This document shows, in pieces, positions 45,988 through 55,409 of a DNA stretch of 61,254 nucleotides (position 1 is its first letter; each line of letters opens with the position of its first letter). Origin of the DNA: CAVQAH01 sp963784195 (GTDB taxonomy: Bacteria > Acidobacteriota > Vicinamibacteria > Vicinamibacterales > 2-12-FULL-66-21). The translations under genes were made by a program, and so were the position numbers. A model generated the notes under the pieces. The model worked only from the letters and a program-made list of their open reading frames with translations, ran no database searches and was not told the origin of the DNA. The stretch spans positions 1 through 61,254 of the forward strand of contig CAWARA010000006.1 of assembly GCA_963784195.1 (NCBI GenBank), written 5' to 3'.

Positions 45988-48429
45988 ATGAAGGATCTTC
46001 GCTTCGCCCTTCGTCAACTGCGCTACGCTCCAGCGTTCACGGTTACGGCGCTGGCCACGATTGCGATCTGTCTCGGAGCGAACCTCGCGATTTTCGCGGT
46101 GATTGATGCCATTCTGCTCCGTTCGCTTCCGTTTCCGCAATCCGATCGGCTGGTAGCGATCTTCAACACCTATCCGAAAGCCGGGGTCGAGCGCGACGGC
46201 TCCTCGTTGACGAATTACTACGAACGGCGCGGCAATCTTCCGGGCTTCTCGAGCCTGTCCATCTTTCGGTACGGCACCGAAGTCGTAGGCGAGACCGGCT
46301 CGACCCAGCAGGAAAAGGTCATGCGCATCTCTCCTGACTTTTTTACGACGCTTGGCACCGGCCCGGTGATGGGGCGCAGCTTCGACGAGGCGGAGACGAT
46401 CACTCCGATTGAGAACCACGGAGCGGCCATCTTGACCGACGCCTACTGGCGCCAGCGCCTCAATTCGGATCCGCACGTTCTCGGCCGGGAACTTCGCGTG
46501 AACGGAGCGCCAAGAAAGATCGTCGGCGTCTTGCCTCCTGACTTCCGCTTCCTCTCCTCGGAAGCGCGGATCTTCCTGCCGTTAACGTCCAGGTTGGAGC
46601 AACGGACTCCGCAACAGCGCCATTCCGGCGGCGGCGGCACTCACATGATTGCGAGATTGAAACCGGGGGTGACGGTCGCCGAAGCACAATCACAGATCGA
46701 CGCGCACAACGCCGGCGTCGAGAAAGACAATCCCCGAGCGACGATGATGGCTGAGGCCGGCTTCCGCTCGCCGGTGCTTCCACTCCATGTCGATCACGTG
46801 CGCTCGATCCGTCCGACCCTTTTGTTGATGCAGGGCAGTGCGTTGTTCCTTCTGGTTATGGGCGCGGTCAATCTGGTCAATCTGCTGCTCATTCGCGCGA
46901 GCAGTCACATGAAGGACATGGCGATCCGCCGATCGATGGGCGCGAGCCGCTGGCATGTGGTGAGTCAGGTGATGGTTGAGACGCTCCTGCTCACCGCACT
47001 TGGCGGATTGCTCGGGCTTGTGGTGGGCGCCTCGGGAATTCGGCTGCTTGAAGTTCTTGGTGCGGATCGCTTGCCGCTCGGGTCGCGCATTGCGTTCGAT
47101 GGCAGGCTGGCCGCGACTGGCCTCGCTGGCGCGGTTGTTCTGGGAGTCGTCATCGCGGTGCCGATCGCGTGGTTCAACCTGCGCAGCCATCTCGAGAATG
47201 CGCTCCGATCGGAATCACGCACGGGCACGGTCAGTCGCGCCGCTCAGCGCCTTCGCCAAGGATTTATTGTCGCGCAAATCGCGCTCGCGTTTGTTCTGCT
47301 TGCGGGTGCGGCGCTGCTTGGGCTGAGCCTGAAAAACGTGATGGCCGTTTCTCCAGGCTTTCGCCCCGATCACGTGCTCATCGGACAATTCACCCTCCCT
47401 TATGGTCGTTTTCCGGGCGGATCACCCCAACGCGTCGCGGTCCTCGATCGCTTACTGGAAGCAATCGGGCAACAGCCGGGGGTTGCCGCGGTCGGAACGA
47501 TCACAAACGTTCCGCTGAGCGGCGACAACGGCAAGACCGCGATTACGCCCAAGGGATATGTACCGCAGCCGGGCGAATCGCCGCAGGGTCACTATTTCTA
47601 TGGCATCACCGGCGACTACTTCTCGGCCCTCGGCATTCCGTTGCGCGAAGGACGGTTCCTGACGTCAGCAGATTCTCACCGCCCCGAGCGGGTCTGTGTC
47701 GTGGATGAAGATTTCGCCCGGCGTTACTGGCCAAAGGGCGATGCGCTCGGTCAACGCGTGTTTCAAGGCAGCGATTCAGACGACGCACTACCGTTCACCG
47801 TTGTCGGCGTCGTCGGCGCGGTAAAACAAGCGGAGCTCACGGAACCGCAGGGGCAGGGTGCCGTTTACGTGCCTTACCACTATCGAGACACCAACGTCTT
47901 CGTGGTGACGCGCACGAGCCAGCGCTCGGAAGCGTTTGCCGATTCGCTGCGACAATTGGTGCGCGCAACCGATCCGGAGCTGGCGATCGATGACATCCGG
48001 TCGATGGATACGCGCATCGCGGAGAGCCTCATCGCGCGCCGCTCTCCGGTCGTGCTGGCTGGGATCGTCGCCGGCATCGCGCTGCTCCTGGCGGCCGTTG
48101 GAACATACGGCGTCCTCAGTTACACCATGGCTCAACGCCGGCGCGAAATCGGCGTTCGCATGGCGCTTGGTGCGCAGACGCACCACATTCGGACGCAATT
48201 CCTCTCGTTGGGCCTGCGACTGCTCGCGGCAGGGATTCTCCTCGGTGTGATGGGTGCGTGGGCCGTCGGAAAGGGCATGGAGGGCGTCCTCTTCGGCGTG
48301 CCCAAGCTTCACCTCGCCACTCTTTTTGGGACCGCGCTTGTCATGACCGCCGTGTCACTCGTCGCCTGCCTCATCCCCGCGCGTCGTGCGTCGCGAGTCG
48401 ACCCTATGATTGCGCTGCGCGCCGAATAA
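45988..48429 (+). CDS. ADOP-family permease (ADOP2), intact
   Basis: An 813-residue inner-membrane protein with two MacB/FtsX-like modules. It starts KDLRFALRQLRYAPAFTVTA, followed by TM1 (TVTALATIAICLGANLAIFAV), a periplasmic MacB-PCD-like domain, four-helix FtsX cores at LFLLVMGAVNLVNLLLIRAS and IALLLAAVGTYGVLSYTMAQ, and ends PARRASRVDPMIALRAE. It lacks the ~60-residue permease prefix domain of the other copies and has no PadR gene directly before it. The ATG at 45988 was chosen at the start of the homologous region. No ABC ATPase lies nearby. By eye its base composition is less GC-rich than ADOP3/4. Confidence 0.93.
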   Translation: MKDLRFALRQLRYAPAFTVTALATIAICLGANLAIFAVIDAILLRSLPFPQSDRLVAIFNTYPKAGVERDGSSLTNYYERRGNLPGFSSLSIFRYGTEVVGETGSTQQEKVMRISPDFFTTLGTGPVMGRSFDEAETITPIENHGAAILTDAYWRQRLNSDPHVLGRELRVNGAPRKIVGVLPPDFRFLSSEARIFLPLTSRLEQRTPQQRHSGGGGTHMIARLKPGVTVAEAQSQIDAHNAGVEKDNPRATMMAEAGFRSPVLPLHVDHVRSIRPTLLLMQGSALFLLVMGAVNLVNLLLIRASSHMKDMAIRRSMGASRWHVVSQVMVETLLLTALGGLLGLVVGASGIRLLEVLGADRLPLGSRIAFDGRLAATGLAGAVVLGVVIAVPIAWFNLRSHLENALRSESRTGTVSRAAQRLRQGFIVAQIALAFVLLAGAALLGLSLKNVMAVSPGFRPDHVLIGQFTLPYGRFPGGSPQRVAVLDRLLEAIGQQPGVAAVGTITNVPLSGDNGKTAITPKGYVPQPGESPQGHYFYGITGDYFSALGIPLREGRFLTSADSHRPERVCVVDEDFARRYWPKGDALGQRVFQGSDSDDALPFTVVGVVGAVKQAELTEPQGQGAVYVPYHYRDTNVFVVTRTSQRSEAFADSLRQLVRATDPELAIDDIRSMDTRIAESLIARRSPVVLAGIVAGIALLLAAVGTYGVLSYTMAQRRREIGVRMALGAQTHHIRTQFLSLGLRLLAAGILLGVMGAWAVGKGMEGVLFGVPKLHLATLFGTALVMTAVSLVACLIPARRASRVDPMIALRAE

Positions 48430-48698
48430 GGCGGGTGGTTCCTCGAGCCTGACACTCCCTGAATGTGAGCGGCCAGGTGCCCAATGAGCCCATGCCATCG
48501 GGAGGTCCGCGATAAAGTCTCGACACTGGCTGAGCAGGATCGCTCTTGGGGCCCCCCTTTCACCTCGGATGCCCTGGGCGAGCGTAGCGAGTCCAAGGGC
48601 CGCCCCTTCCTTACGCGCAACGTTCAAACCTTTTTCGGCCCCGCGCGTGTCTAACGCACATGTCTATGTCTATACCGATAGGGATAAACTGACGGTCC
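48430..48698. other. Gene-free spacer upstream of PadR2
   Basis: These 269 bp hold no plausible gene. A GCCCTGGGCGAGCGTAGCGA word followed by CCAAGGGC (about 48570-48598) can form a short hairpin. The last 45 bp are unusually AT-rich for this window (atgtctatgtctatacc, gataaac) and probably carry the PadR2 promoter/operator, with ATGTCTATGT as a possible half-site pair. No unambiguous -35/-10 was identified. Confidence 0.4.
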
Positions 48699-49049
48699 AT
48701 GCCAGCCGGAAAGTCTCCCGTGCCCGCCCCGCTCGAGCCGCACTGGTTCCAGATCTTGCTCGCGCTCGCCGACCGCGACCTGCACGGCCTCGCGGTCATG
48801 AACGACGTCCTGGAACGCACCGGCGGTCGCATGCGGTTATGGCCCGGGATGCTCTACCGCGCGCTCGGACGATTGGCCGACATGAATCTGGTCGTCGAGA
48901 TCGAGCCGCCCGACGGTGCGGCGGCAGCGGGCGGACGGCCGCGGTTCTTCCGCATCACCGCCGCCGGGCGACGCGCGTGCGCCGCCGAAGCCGAGCGGCT
49001 CGCCGGATTCGTCGAGGTCGCCAGACGCAAGAAGCTGCTGAAAGCCTGA
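48699..49049 (+). CDS. PadR-like transcriptional regulator (PadR2)
   Basis: A 116-residue winged-helix protein. Features: HWFQILLALADRDLHGLAVM (helix 1-2), RLWPGMLYRALGRLADMNLV (recognition helix and wing start), RPRFFRITAAGRRACAAEAERL. Unlike the other two PadRs it begins with a Pro-rich leader. It lies 4 bp before ADOP3, so the two are one transcription unit. By analogy with PadR repressors it probably controls that permease in response to a small molecule; the ligand is unknown. Confidence 0.88.
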   Translation: MPAGKSPVPAPLEPHWFQILLALADRDLHGLAVMNDVLERTGGRMRLWPGMLYRALGRLADMNLVVEIEPPDGAAAAGGRPRFFRITAAGRRACAAEAERLAGFVEVARRKKLLKA

Positions 49050-49053
49050 CCCG

Positions 49054-51795
49054 ATGCCACACTCAGCGTCCTTCTTCATTCGGCTGCTGCTTCGCGCGTA
49101 TCCGCCGCACCTGCGGCAGCGTGAGGCGGACGTGCTGGAGGCGGCCTGCGTCGAATGCCTCGCGCGCGAGCGCCGGCGCCTCGGCCGCGTCGGTGCGGCG
49201 TACGCGTGGGGACGGTTGATCGCCGACACCCTCATCGCCGCGATCCTCCTGCGCGCCGACGAGCGCCGCCGCCGCCGCACCGCGTGGGTTCACGTGCCAC
49301 CGTCCGCTCCGAAGGAGATCCTGATGACTCGAGTCTGGCAGGACATCCGCTACGCCGCGCGCCGCCTGCAGCGCGCGCCGATCTTCAGCCTGGCCGTGGT
49401 CGCCACGCTCGCCTTGACGATCGGCGCCACGACGGCCGTGTTCACGGTGGTCAACGCCGTCCTGCTGCGCGCGCTGCCGTACCGCGATCCGAGCCGCCTG
49501 GTGCTGGTGCAGCAGGCCTTCCCGCAGATGTCGCTCGGGTTTTCGCCGCCCGATTACCTGGCGTTCGAGGCGCGCGCCGGCTTCGTCGAAGCCATCGCGG
49601 CATACCGCAACCGCGAGTACGAGCTGTCGGGCGTCGAGCCGCCGGAGCGGGTGACCGTCACGCGGGCGTCGGCGACGCTCTTCGAGACCCTTGGCGTGCG
49701 GCCGGCGCTCGGCCGTCCCTTCACGCGCGAAGACGACGAGGCGGGGCGGCTGGTCGCCGTGCTCAGCGACGCGCTGTGGGAGCGAACGTTTGCCCGTGAT
49801 CCGGCCGCGATCGGACGTCCGATCCTGCTCGACCGCCAGCCCTTCACGATCGTCGGCGTCATGCCGCGGGGCTTTACGTTTCCCCAACGCGGCCCGATCC
49901 TCAACAACGTTCCCGCCGACGTGTACGTGCCGATCGGGTTCACGGCGAGCGAACGGCGCGCGTTCGGCAGCATGTACAACAACAGCGTCATCGCGCGGCT
50001 GAAGGCGGGCGTGACACCGGCGCAGGCGGACGCCGACACACGCGCCGTCGTGCGGTCGAATGCGCGCGAGATGTATCCGGTGAACCTCAGCGGCCTCGCC
50101 GAGGTGCTCGGCGGCTCCGCGGTGCTGCTCACCGCTGAAGTCAGCGGACGCTCGCGCACGGTCCTTTGGGTGGCGTTTGCGGCCGTCGGATTCGTCCTCC
50201 TGATCGCCTGCGCCGACATTGCCAGCCTGATGCTGGCGCGCGCCATAGGGCGTGAGCGCGAGATCGCGGTTCGCAGCGCGCTTGGCGCCGGCCGCGGACG
50301 GCTGATCCGACAGCTGCTCGCCGAATCGGCCGTCCTGGCGCTGGCTGGCAGCATCCTCGGCCTGGTGCTCGCCGTCTGGCTGTCGCGAGCGATCGTCGCG
50401 CTCGCGCCGCCGACGCTGCCTCGCTTGCACGAGATCGGGATCGACGGGCGGATTCTGCTGTTCACGGCCGCCCTGACCGTCGTGACGGCGTTGCTGTGCG
50501 GCATCCTGCCCGCCCTCGAGCTCTCGCGGCCGCGCGGAGAAGCGCTCAAGGAAGGCGCGCGGGTCTCGGCCGGTCAGCGCGAACGGCGGATCTTCGGCGC
50601 GCTGGTCGCGGCGCAGCTCGCTATGGCGGTGGTGCTGCTCGTCGGCGGCGGCCTGTTGCTGCGCAGCTTCTCGAGGCTGATGGCGGTCGACCCCGGGTTC
50701 CGCGCCGAGCGCGTGCTCACCCTTGCCACCAGCCTTCCCGCGCAGGCGTACAGGGACGCGGCGAGCGTTCGCGGCTTTTACACGCGTCTCGTCGACGATG
50801 TTTCGCAGGTGCCGGGCGTCAGTGCGGTCGGCGCCTCCACCGAATTGCCGCTCGGCGTCCGCGAACGGCGGGCTTTCACGCTCGAACAGGAACTTCAGGC
50901 GGCGCGTGACCTTCCGCACAGCGTGGCGCACGAGTGCGTGATGGGCCGCTACTTCGAGGCGGTCGGCATCCCTTTGAAGCGCGGACGCTATTTCACCGCC
51001 TCGGACGCCCAGCAGTCCGAGCCGGTGGCGATCATCAACGAAACGTTCGCGCGCCGCTTCTGGGGAACGGCGGATCCGGTCGGCGAGCGGATCGCCTGGG
51101 GCAACACCGCGTCACACGGCCCCTGGATGCGCATCGTGGGCGTCGTCGGAGACGTCAAGCAGGGAGCGCTGAATACTGAAACCGTTCCGCACACCTACAC
51201 GCCGTGGCTGCAGGTGTCGGACGCGATGATGGCGGACAACATCGTCGCCATGATGCGATCGCTCCGGATCGCCGTGCGCGGCGAGGTGGAACCCGGGGCC
51301 CTGGCCGGGACGGTGCGTGCGCGCATTCGCGCCATCGATCCGGCCTTGCCGGTGGCGTCGGTGCAGACGATGAACGAGATCGTGAGCCGGTCGGCCGCGG
51401 TGCCGCGGTTCACCGCGCTGCTCGTCAGCCTGTTCGCCGCGCTCGCGCTGCTGCTCGCCGCGATCGGCGTCGGAGGGATGCTGGCGACGTCTATCTCACG
51501 CCGGCTTCCCGAGCTCGGCGTACGGATGGCGCTCGGTGCGCAGCGGCGAACCCTTGTGGCCATGGTGATCCGGCACGGGATGCTCCTCGCCGCGGCCGGC
51601 CTTGCTGTGGGGCTGCCCAGTGCGTGGCTGCTGTCACGAGTGCTTGCGAGCCTACTGTTCGAGATCAGTCCACGGGATCCGATTACCTTTGCGACCGTCG
51701 GTGCCGTGCTGTCGGTAGTGGCGCTCGTCGCCTGTGCGATTCCGGCCTGGCGCGTCACCCGTGTCGATCCGATCACGGTGTTACGGATGGAGTAG
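49054..51795 (+). CDS. ADOP-family permease (ADOP3), intact
   Basis: A 913-residue protein. The ~85-residue N-terminal prefix (FFIRLLLRAYPPHLRQREAD) precedes the permease start WQDIRYAARRLQRAPIFSLA and TM1 VVATLALTIGATTAVFTVVN. First FtsX core is at VGFVLLIACADIASLMLARA with AVRSALGAGRGRLIRQLLAES; the second starts near ALALLLAAIGVGGMLATSI with VRMALGAQRRTLVAMV. The end is PAWRVTRVDPITVLRME. The first ATG at 49054 is 4 bp after the PadR2 stop, supporting translational coupling. The substrate is unknown; family members are thought to lack a dedicated ATPase. Confidence 0.94.
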   Translation: MPHSASFFIRLLLRAYPPHLRQREADVLEAACVECLARERRRLGRVGAAYAWGRLIADTLIAAILLRADERRRRRTAWVHVPPSAPKEILMTRVWQDIRYAARRLQRAPIFSLAVVATLALTIGATTAVFTVVNAVLLRALPYRDPSRLVLVQQAFPQMSLGFSPPDYLAFEARAGFVEAIAAYRNREYELSGVEPPERVTVTRASATLFETLGVRPALGRPFTREDDEAGRLVAVLSDALWERTFARDPAAIGRPILLDRQPFTIVGVMPRGFTFPQRGPILNNVPADVYVPIGFTASERRAFGSMYNNSVIARLKAGVTPAQADADTRAVVRSNAREMYPVNLSGLAEVLGGSAVLLTAEVSGRSRTVLWVAFAAVGFVLLIACADIASLMLARAIGREREIAVRSALGAGRGRLIRQLLAESAVLALAGSILGLVLAVWLSRAIVALAPPTLPRLHEIGIDGRILLFTAALTVVTALLCGILPALELSRPRGEALKEGARVSAGQRERRIFGALVAAQLAMAVVLLVGGGLLLRSFSRLMAVDPGFRAERVLTLATSLPAQAYRDAASVRGFYTRLVDDVSQVPGVSAVGASTELPLGVRERRAFTLEQELQAARDLPHSVAHECVMGRYFEAVGIPLKRGRYFTASDAQQSEPVAIINETFARRFWGTADPVGERIAWGNTASHGPWMRIVGVVGDVKQGALNTETVPHTYTPWLQVSDAMMADNIVAMMRSLRIAVRGEVEPGALAGTVRARIRAIDPALPVASVQTMNEIVSRSAAVPRFTALLVSLFAALALLLAAIGVGGMLATSISRRLPELGVRMALGAQRRTLVAMVIRHGMLLAAAGLAVGLPSAWLLSRVLASLLFEISPRDPITFATVGAVLSVVALVACAIPAWRVTRVDPITVLRME

Positions 51796-51861
51796 GACGA
51801 TCTTACGCAGCCAGAGGCTCTGGTGGCCGTTGTCTTGTGCGGCGTTGCCTCAGTGAGGCGT

Positions 51862-51891
51862 TTGACGCGCGGCGGCGATTAAAACTACAAT
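51862..51891 (+). promoter_or_regulatory. Promoter of the PadR3-ADOP4 operon
   Basis: TTGACG (51862-51867), an 18-nt spacer, TACAAT (51886-51891). The predicted start of transcription is ~7 nt before the ATG at 51905, giving an almost leaderless message. The box overlaps an earlier in-frame ATG at 51890, which argues that 51905 is the real start. A gcggctattaaccatgc stretch between box and start is a candidate operator. Confidence 0.5.
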
Positions 51892-51904
51892 GCGGCTATT
51901 AACC

Positions 51905-52237
51905 ATGCCGAAACCTCTTGGCGACTTCGAACAGCGCATTCTCTTCGCCCTGATCCGGCTCGGAGAAGATGCCTACGGCTTGACGATCCGCGAAGCCATC
52001 GAGGCCCGGACCGGTCGCCCCGTGTCTCCCGGGGCGTTGTACACGGCACTCGACCGCCTCGAGAAGCGAGGCCTGGTCGCGTCACGCCTCGGTGAGCCGA
52101 CACCCCAGCGCGGCGGCAAACGGAAACGGCTCTACTCGCTGCAGCCCGCCGGCCAGCGCGCGCTCGCCCAGGCCTACGAGACGCTGCGTCAGATGGCCAG
52201 CGGGATCGGCAGCCGGCTGCGAACGCTCAAGGGCTAG
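51905..52237 (+). CDS. PadR-family transcriptional regulator (PadR3)
   Basis: A 110-residue canonical PadR: LGDFEQRILFALIRLGEDAY, then TIREAIEARTGRPVSPGALY with TALDRLEKRGLVASR (winged helix), and the wing GGKRKRLYSLQPAGQRAL. Start chosen at ATG 51905, because the ATG at 51890 lies within the -10 box. It ends 4 bp before ADOP4. Together with PadR1-ADOP1 and PadR2-ADOP3 it forms a repeated two-gene module. Confidence 0.93.
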   Translation: MPKPLGDFEQRILFALIRLGEDAYGLTIREAIEARTGRPVSPGALYTALDRLEKRGLVASRLGEPTPQRGGKRKRLYSLQPAGQRALAQAYETLRQMASGIGSRLRTLKG

Positions 52238-52241
52238 CCCG

Positions 52242-54965
52242 ATGTCGCTGCAGCCGCCCGAGGCCGCCAATCGCCTGTTGCGCGCCGTGCTCGGCGCGGA
52301 GGACGCGGAGGTCATCGCCGGCGACCTCGAAGAGGCGATGCGGCGATCGATCGAACCTCGCGTCGGCGCCGCCGCGGCGCGGCGCTGGTACTGGCGCCAG
52401 GTCGCCAGCATCGTGGTCGCGTGCGCGCGCAACCGGCCGCCGCAGCCGGAGGTACCCACGCCGAAAGGACCAACCATGAGCGCACTTCGTCAGGACCTCG
52501 GATACGCGATCCGGTCATTGCGGAAGCAGCCGGCGTTCACCGCGGTGGCGGTGACGATGCTGGGGATCGGCATCGGCGCGACCGTCGCGATTCTGTCGCT
52601 GACCCTGGCGGTGCTGTTCAAGCCGCTGCCATTCCACGATCCCGCGCAGCTGATGCTGGTCCACCTGCTGGCGCCGGACCGCGACGCCCCCGGCGTGCCA
52701 CGGCAGATGATCTGGTCGTATCCCAAGTACCAGGTGTTCCGCGATCACCAGCAGGCCTTCGCGGCGACGTCGACCTTCACCGCGTGGCAGTGGAACCTCA
52801 CCGGCACCGGCGCGCCCGAACAGATCGGCGGCGAGCTCGTCGACGGCGCCTACTTGCCGCTGCTCGGCGTGTCACCGCTGCTCGGCCGGTCATTTTCGCT
52901 GGAGGAGACCCGCGCCCCGAGTTCGCCGCGGCTGGTCGTCATCGGACACCGCTTCTGGGTCGACCGGTTGGCGCGCGATCCGGCGGCGCTCGGCCGATCG
53001 ATCGGACTCAATGGCGTGCCCTACACGATCATCGGCGTGTTGCCGGAAGGGTTCCACGGTCTCACCGGTCAGAGTCAGGTGTTCGTTCCGGTCACCACGC
53101 AGGCCGCCTCGGACCTCGAGGAGAAGTGGAACCACTCCTATTTCGTGGTGGCCCGCCGCAAGCCCGGCGTGTCGGTCGAACAGGCACGAGACGAGGCTGG
53201 ACGGCTCGGCGCGATGGTCAGCCATGAAATCGGCGAGCCGTCAGGCGCCCGCGATCCCGCGTGGGGTGCCACCGCCGTCCCGCTCGACGACGAGCGGGTC
53301 GATCCGTTAATCCGGCGCTCCGTCCTGTTGTTACTGGCGGCCGTCGGCTCGGTGCTGCTCATCGTCTGTATCAACCTCGCCAACCTGATGATCGTGCGCG
53401 GGCTCGGGCGCACGCGCGAGATGGCGATTCGCGCGGCGCTCGGCGCCAGCCGCCTCCGCGTTCTTCGGCAGCTAATGGCCGAAAGCGTGGTGCTCGCGGC
53501 GGCCGGAGGCATCTGCGGCGCGGGCGTCGCCTACGCGGCGCTCCGCGCCGGCGCGGCGCTGATGCCCGACCTTCGCATGGTGCTGCCCGGCGGCCAGAGC
53601 GCCGGCCTGACCCGGGTCGGACTTCATCATCTCGGGCTCGACCTGACGACGCTCCTGGCGATCGCGATCCTGACCTGTCTGGCGGCGCTGATGTTCGGGC
53701 TCGGCCCCGCCTGGGCAGCCTCGCGGCGCGATCTGACCGCCACCATGAAGGCCGCCACCACAGGCGTGGCCTCGGCGGGAACCCGTGGCCTCAGCGTGAG
53801 GAACCTGCTGGTCGTGGGAGAGATGGCGCTCGCGCTGGTGCTCCTGACCGCCGGCGGCCTGCTGGTGAAGAGCGTGGTTCGCCTGCAGGCCAGCGAGCTG
53901 GGCTTCGCGCCGGCGGCGGTCCTCACGGTCCGCCTGGTGCTGCCCGCGCCGCAGTACGATCGGGCCCGCGGCAGCCGGTTCATCATCGATCTGATCGACC
54001 GGCTCGCGTCACGTCCCGACACCGGCTCCGTCGCGTTTGGCAGTTGCGCGCCGCTCTCCGGAGGATGCAATCGCACCTCGGCGAAGGTCCCGGGTGGCAC
54101 GACGCCGGAACACTGGGGCAAGATGCCGGTCGGCGTCCTCTGGGCCTCGCCGGCGTACTTCGAGACCCTGGGGATCCGGCTGCTCCGCGGCCGCCTCCTC
54201 ACCGGGCAGGATCGTGCCGGACAGCCAAAGGTCGTCGTCGTCAACGAGACCGCGGCGCGCACCTACTGGCCCGGCGAGGATCCGCTCGGAAAGAGGATCG
54301 CGCTCGGTCAGGGAGGATTCGAGGATGGGGCCGAGGTGATCGGGATGGTCGCCGACGTCCGGTACGGCGCGGTCGAGACCTCGGTCGGCCCCGACGTCTA
54401 TCTGCCGCTGCTGCAGGCGCCGCGGGCGTTCGGCTTCCTGTTCGTGCGCACCACGGCCGCGCCGGCGACGATCGTCCTCCAGATCCGCGCCGCGGTCGAA
54501 GCGCTCGACCCCAACCTGCCGCTGATCGACGTCAAGACGATGGAGATGCGGTTTGGTGAGGCGACGTGGCGCCAGCGCAGCAGCGCGTGGCTGCTCGGTA
54601 TCTTTGCGATGCTGGCCCTGGCGCTGTCGGCGACCGGGATCTACGCGGTGATGTCGCAGAGCGTGGAACAGCGCCGCCGCGAGATCGGCGTCCGCCTCGC
54701 CCTGGGTGCTGCACGGCGCGACATCCTGCAGCTGGTCATCGGCCGGGTCGCGACCATCGCCGCCGCCGGCATCGGCATCGGTCTCGTCTTCGCCGTCCCG
54801 ACGATGCCGCTGCTGAGCACACTGCTCTATCAGGTCACCCCTGGGGATCCGTCCGTGTTCGTGCTGCTGGCGCTGGTGCTGCTCGGGGTGACGCTCGCCG
54901 CCGGCTACATTCCCGCGCGCCGGGCCACTCGAGTCGACCCGATGATCACGCTACGGGCGGAGTAA
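52242..54965 (+). CDS. ADOP-family permease (ADOP4), intact
   Basis: A 907-residue protein. Residues 1-75 form a prefix domain of a different type from ADOP1 (ANRLLRAVLGAEDAEVIAGD, LEEAMRRSI, ARRWYWRQVASIVV). The permease begins at RQDLGYAIRSLRKQPAFTAV with TM1 including GIGIGATVAILSLTLAVLF. FtsX cores lie around AVGSVLLIVCINLANLMIVR and MLALALSATGIYAVMSQSVE, and it ends PARRATRVDPMITLRAE. The frame is open upstream, but the ATG at 52242, 4 bp after PadR3, fits the module pattern. The gene ends next to an IS5 remnant. Confidence 0.94.
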   Translation: MSLQPPEAANRLLRAVLGAEDAEVIAGDLEEAMRRSIEPRVGAAAARRWYWRQVASIVVACARNRPPQPEVPTPKGPTMSALRQDLGYAIRSLRKQPAFTAVAVTMLGIGIGATVAILSLTLAVLFKPLPFHDPAQLMLVHLLAPDRDAPGVPRQMIWSYPKYQVFRDHQQAFAATSTFTAWQWNLTGTGAPEQIGGELVDGAYLPLLGVSPLLGRSFSLEETRAPSSPRLVVIGHRFWVDRLARDPAALGRSIGLNGVPYTIIGVLPEGFHGLTGQSQVFVPVTTQAASDLEEKWNHSYFVVARRKPGVSVEQARDEAGRLGAMVSHEIGEPSGARDPAWGATAVPLDDERVDPLIRRSVLLLLAAVGSVLLIVCINLANLMIVRGLGRTREMAIRAALGASRLRVLRQLMAESVVLAAAGGICGAGVAYAALRAGAALMPDLRMVLPGGQSAGLTRVGLHHLGLDLTTLLAIAILTCLAALMFGLGPAWAASRRDLTATMKAATTGVASAGTRGLSVRNLLVVGEMALALVLLTAGGLLVKSVVRLQASELGFAPAAVLTVRLVLPAPQYDRARGSRFIIDLIDRLASRPDTGSVAFGSCAPLSGGCNRTSAKVPGGTTPEHWGKMPVGVLWASPAYFETLGIRLLRGRLLTGQDRAGQPKVVVVNETAARTYWPGEDPLGKRIALGQGGFEDGAEVIGMVADVRYGAVETSVGPDVYLPLLQAPRAFGFLFVRTTAAPATIVLQIRAAVEALDPNLPLIDVKTMEMRFGEATWRQRSSAWLLGIFAMLALALSATGIYAVMSQSVEQRRREIGVRLALGAARRDILQLVIGRVATIAAAGIGIGLVFAVPTMPLLSTLLYQVTPGDPSVFVLLALVLLGVTLAAGYIPARRATRVDPMITLRAE

Positions 54966-55114
54966 CACTCCCAAGGGGAGCCGTTCGAAAGTGCGGTGAA
55001 AGGCGGTCGACCAGCATTGCCGGCCGCCTTCTACCCCGCGAGCGGCTCTCGCCCAGATCGATCCGGGACAGCCCCTGGCACGCATACGGACCATGGACGA
55101 AGTCGTCGAGTCGT

Positions 55115-55376
55115 TCAGTGGGAGAACCGAGACAGCGACAAGTTCCCAAACCGAAGCCGTGCTTGGTGCGGCGCGCTGCGGAGGACAAACAGAAAGCCGG
55201 TGAGACACGCGCCATTTGAAACGCGCGGCCGCCCACCTTGGGGCCGTCGTGGAGGAATCGGCAAGAACGGTTCGACAAGATCCCACAACGGCTCTGGAAG
55301 CAGCGCGGCGGCCACACCTATTCACGCAACGTCGCCAACAAGGGATCAGGTTTCGGAGGTTTTGTTACGCGCTCTT
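55115..55376 (-). mobile_element. IS5-family transposase N-terminal fragment
   Basis: A minus-strand fragment encodes LLPEPLWDLVEPFLPIPPRR, then PQGGRPRVSNGACLTGFLFV and LRS, the DUF4096-type N-terminus of IS5-family transposases, before similarity is lost at about 55165. The sequence GAGCGCGTAACAAAACCTCC (reading down from 55374) is a plausible outer end. No DDE core is present. The rest of the 444-bp gap between ADOP4 and the glutamate dehydrogenase gene (54966-55114) shows nothing I can identify. The element is dead; the other end cannot be located. Confidence 0.7.
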
Positions 55377-55384
55377 AGGGATTG

Positions 55385-55404
55385 GGAGTTGGAGGTTGGG
55401 AGTT
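55385..55404 (-). repeat. 20-nt heptad word 3' of the second glutamate dehydrogenase
   Basis: The minus strand reads AACTCCCAACCTCCAACTCC, identical to 42542-42561 on the plus strand. It starts 5 nt after the TAA of the glutamate dehydrogenase gene and points inward to the PadR/ADOP region, so the two copies are inverted relative to each other across about 12.8 kb. Confidence 0.75.
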
Positions 55405-55409
55405 AACGT

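Noticed and set aside
49063..50931. A 622-codon minus-strand frame within ADOP3
   Set aside because: It is low-complexity Arg/Asp/Gly translation opposite an intact, recognisable permease.
45988..54965. MacB-type macrolide exporters
   Set aside because: The permeases have the duplicated FtsX layout and N-terminal prefixes of ADOP proteins. None carries or neighbours an ABC ATPase domain, so drug export is not supported.
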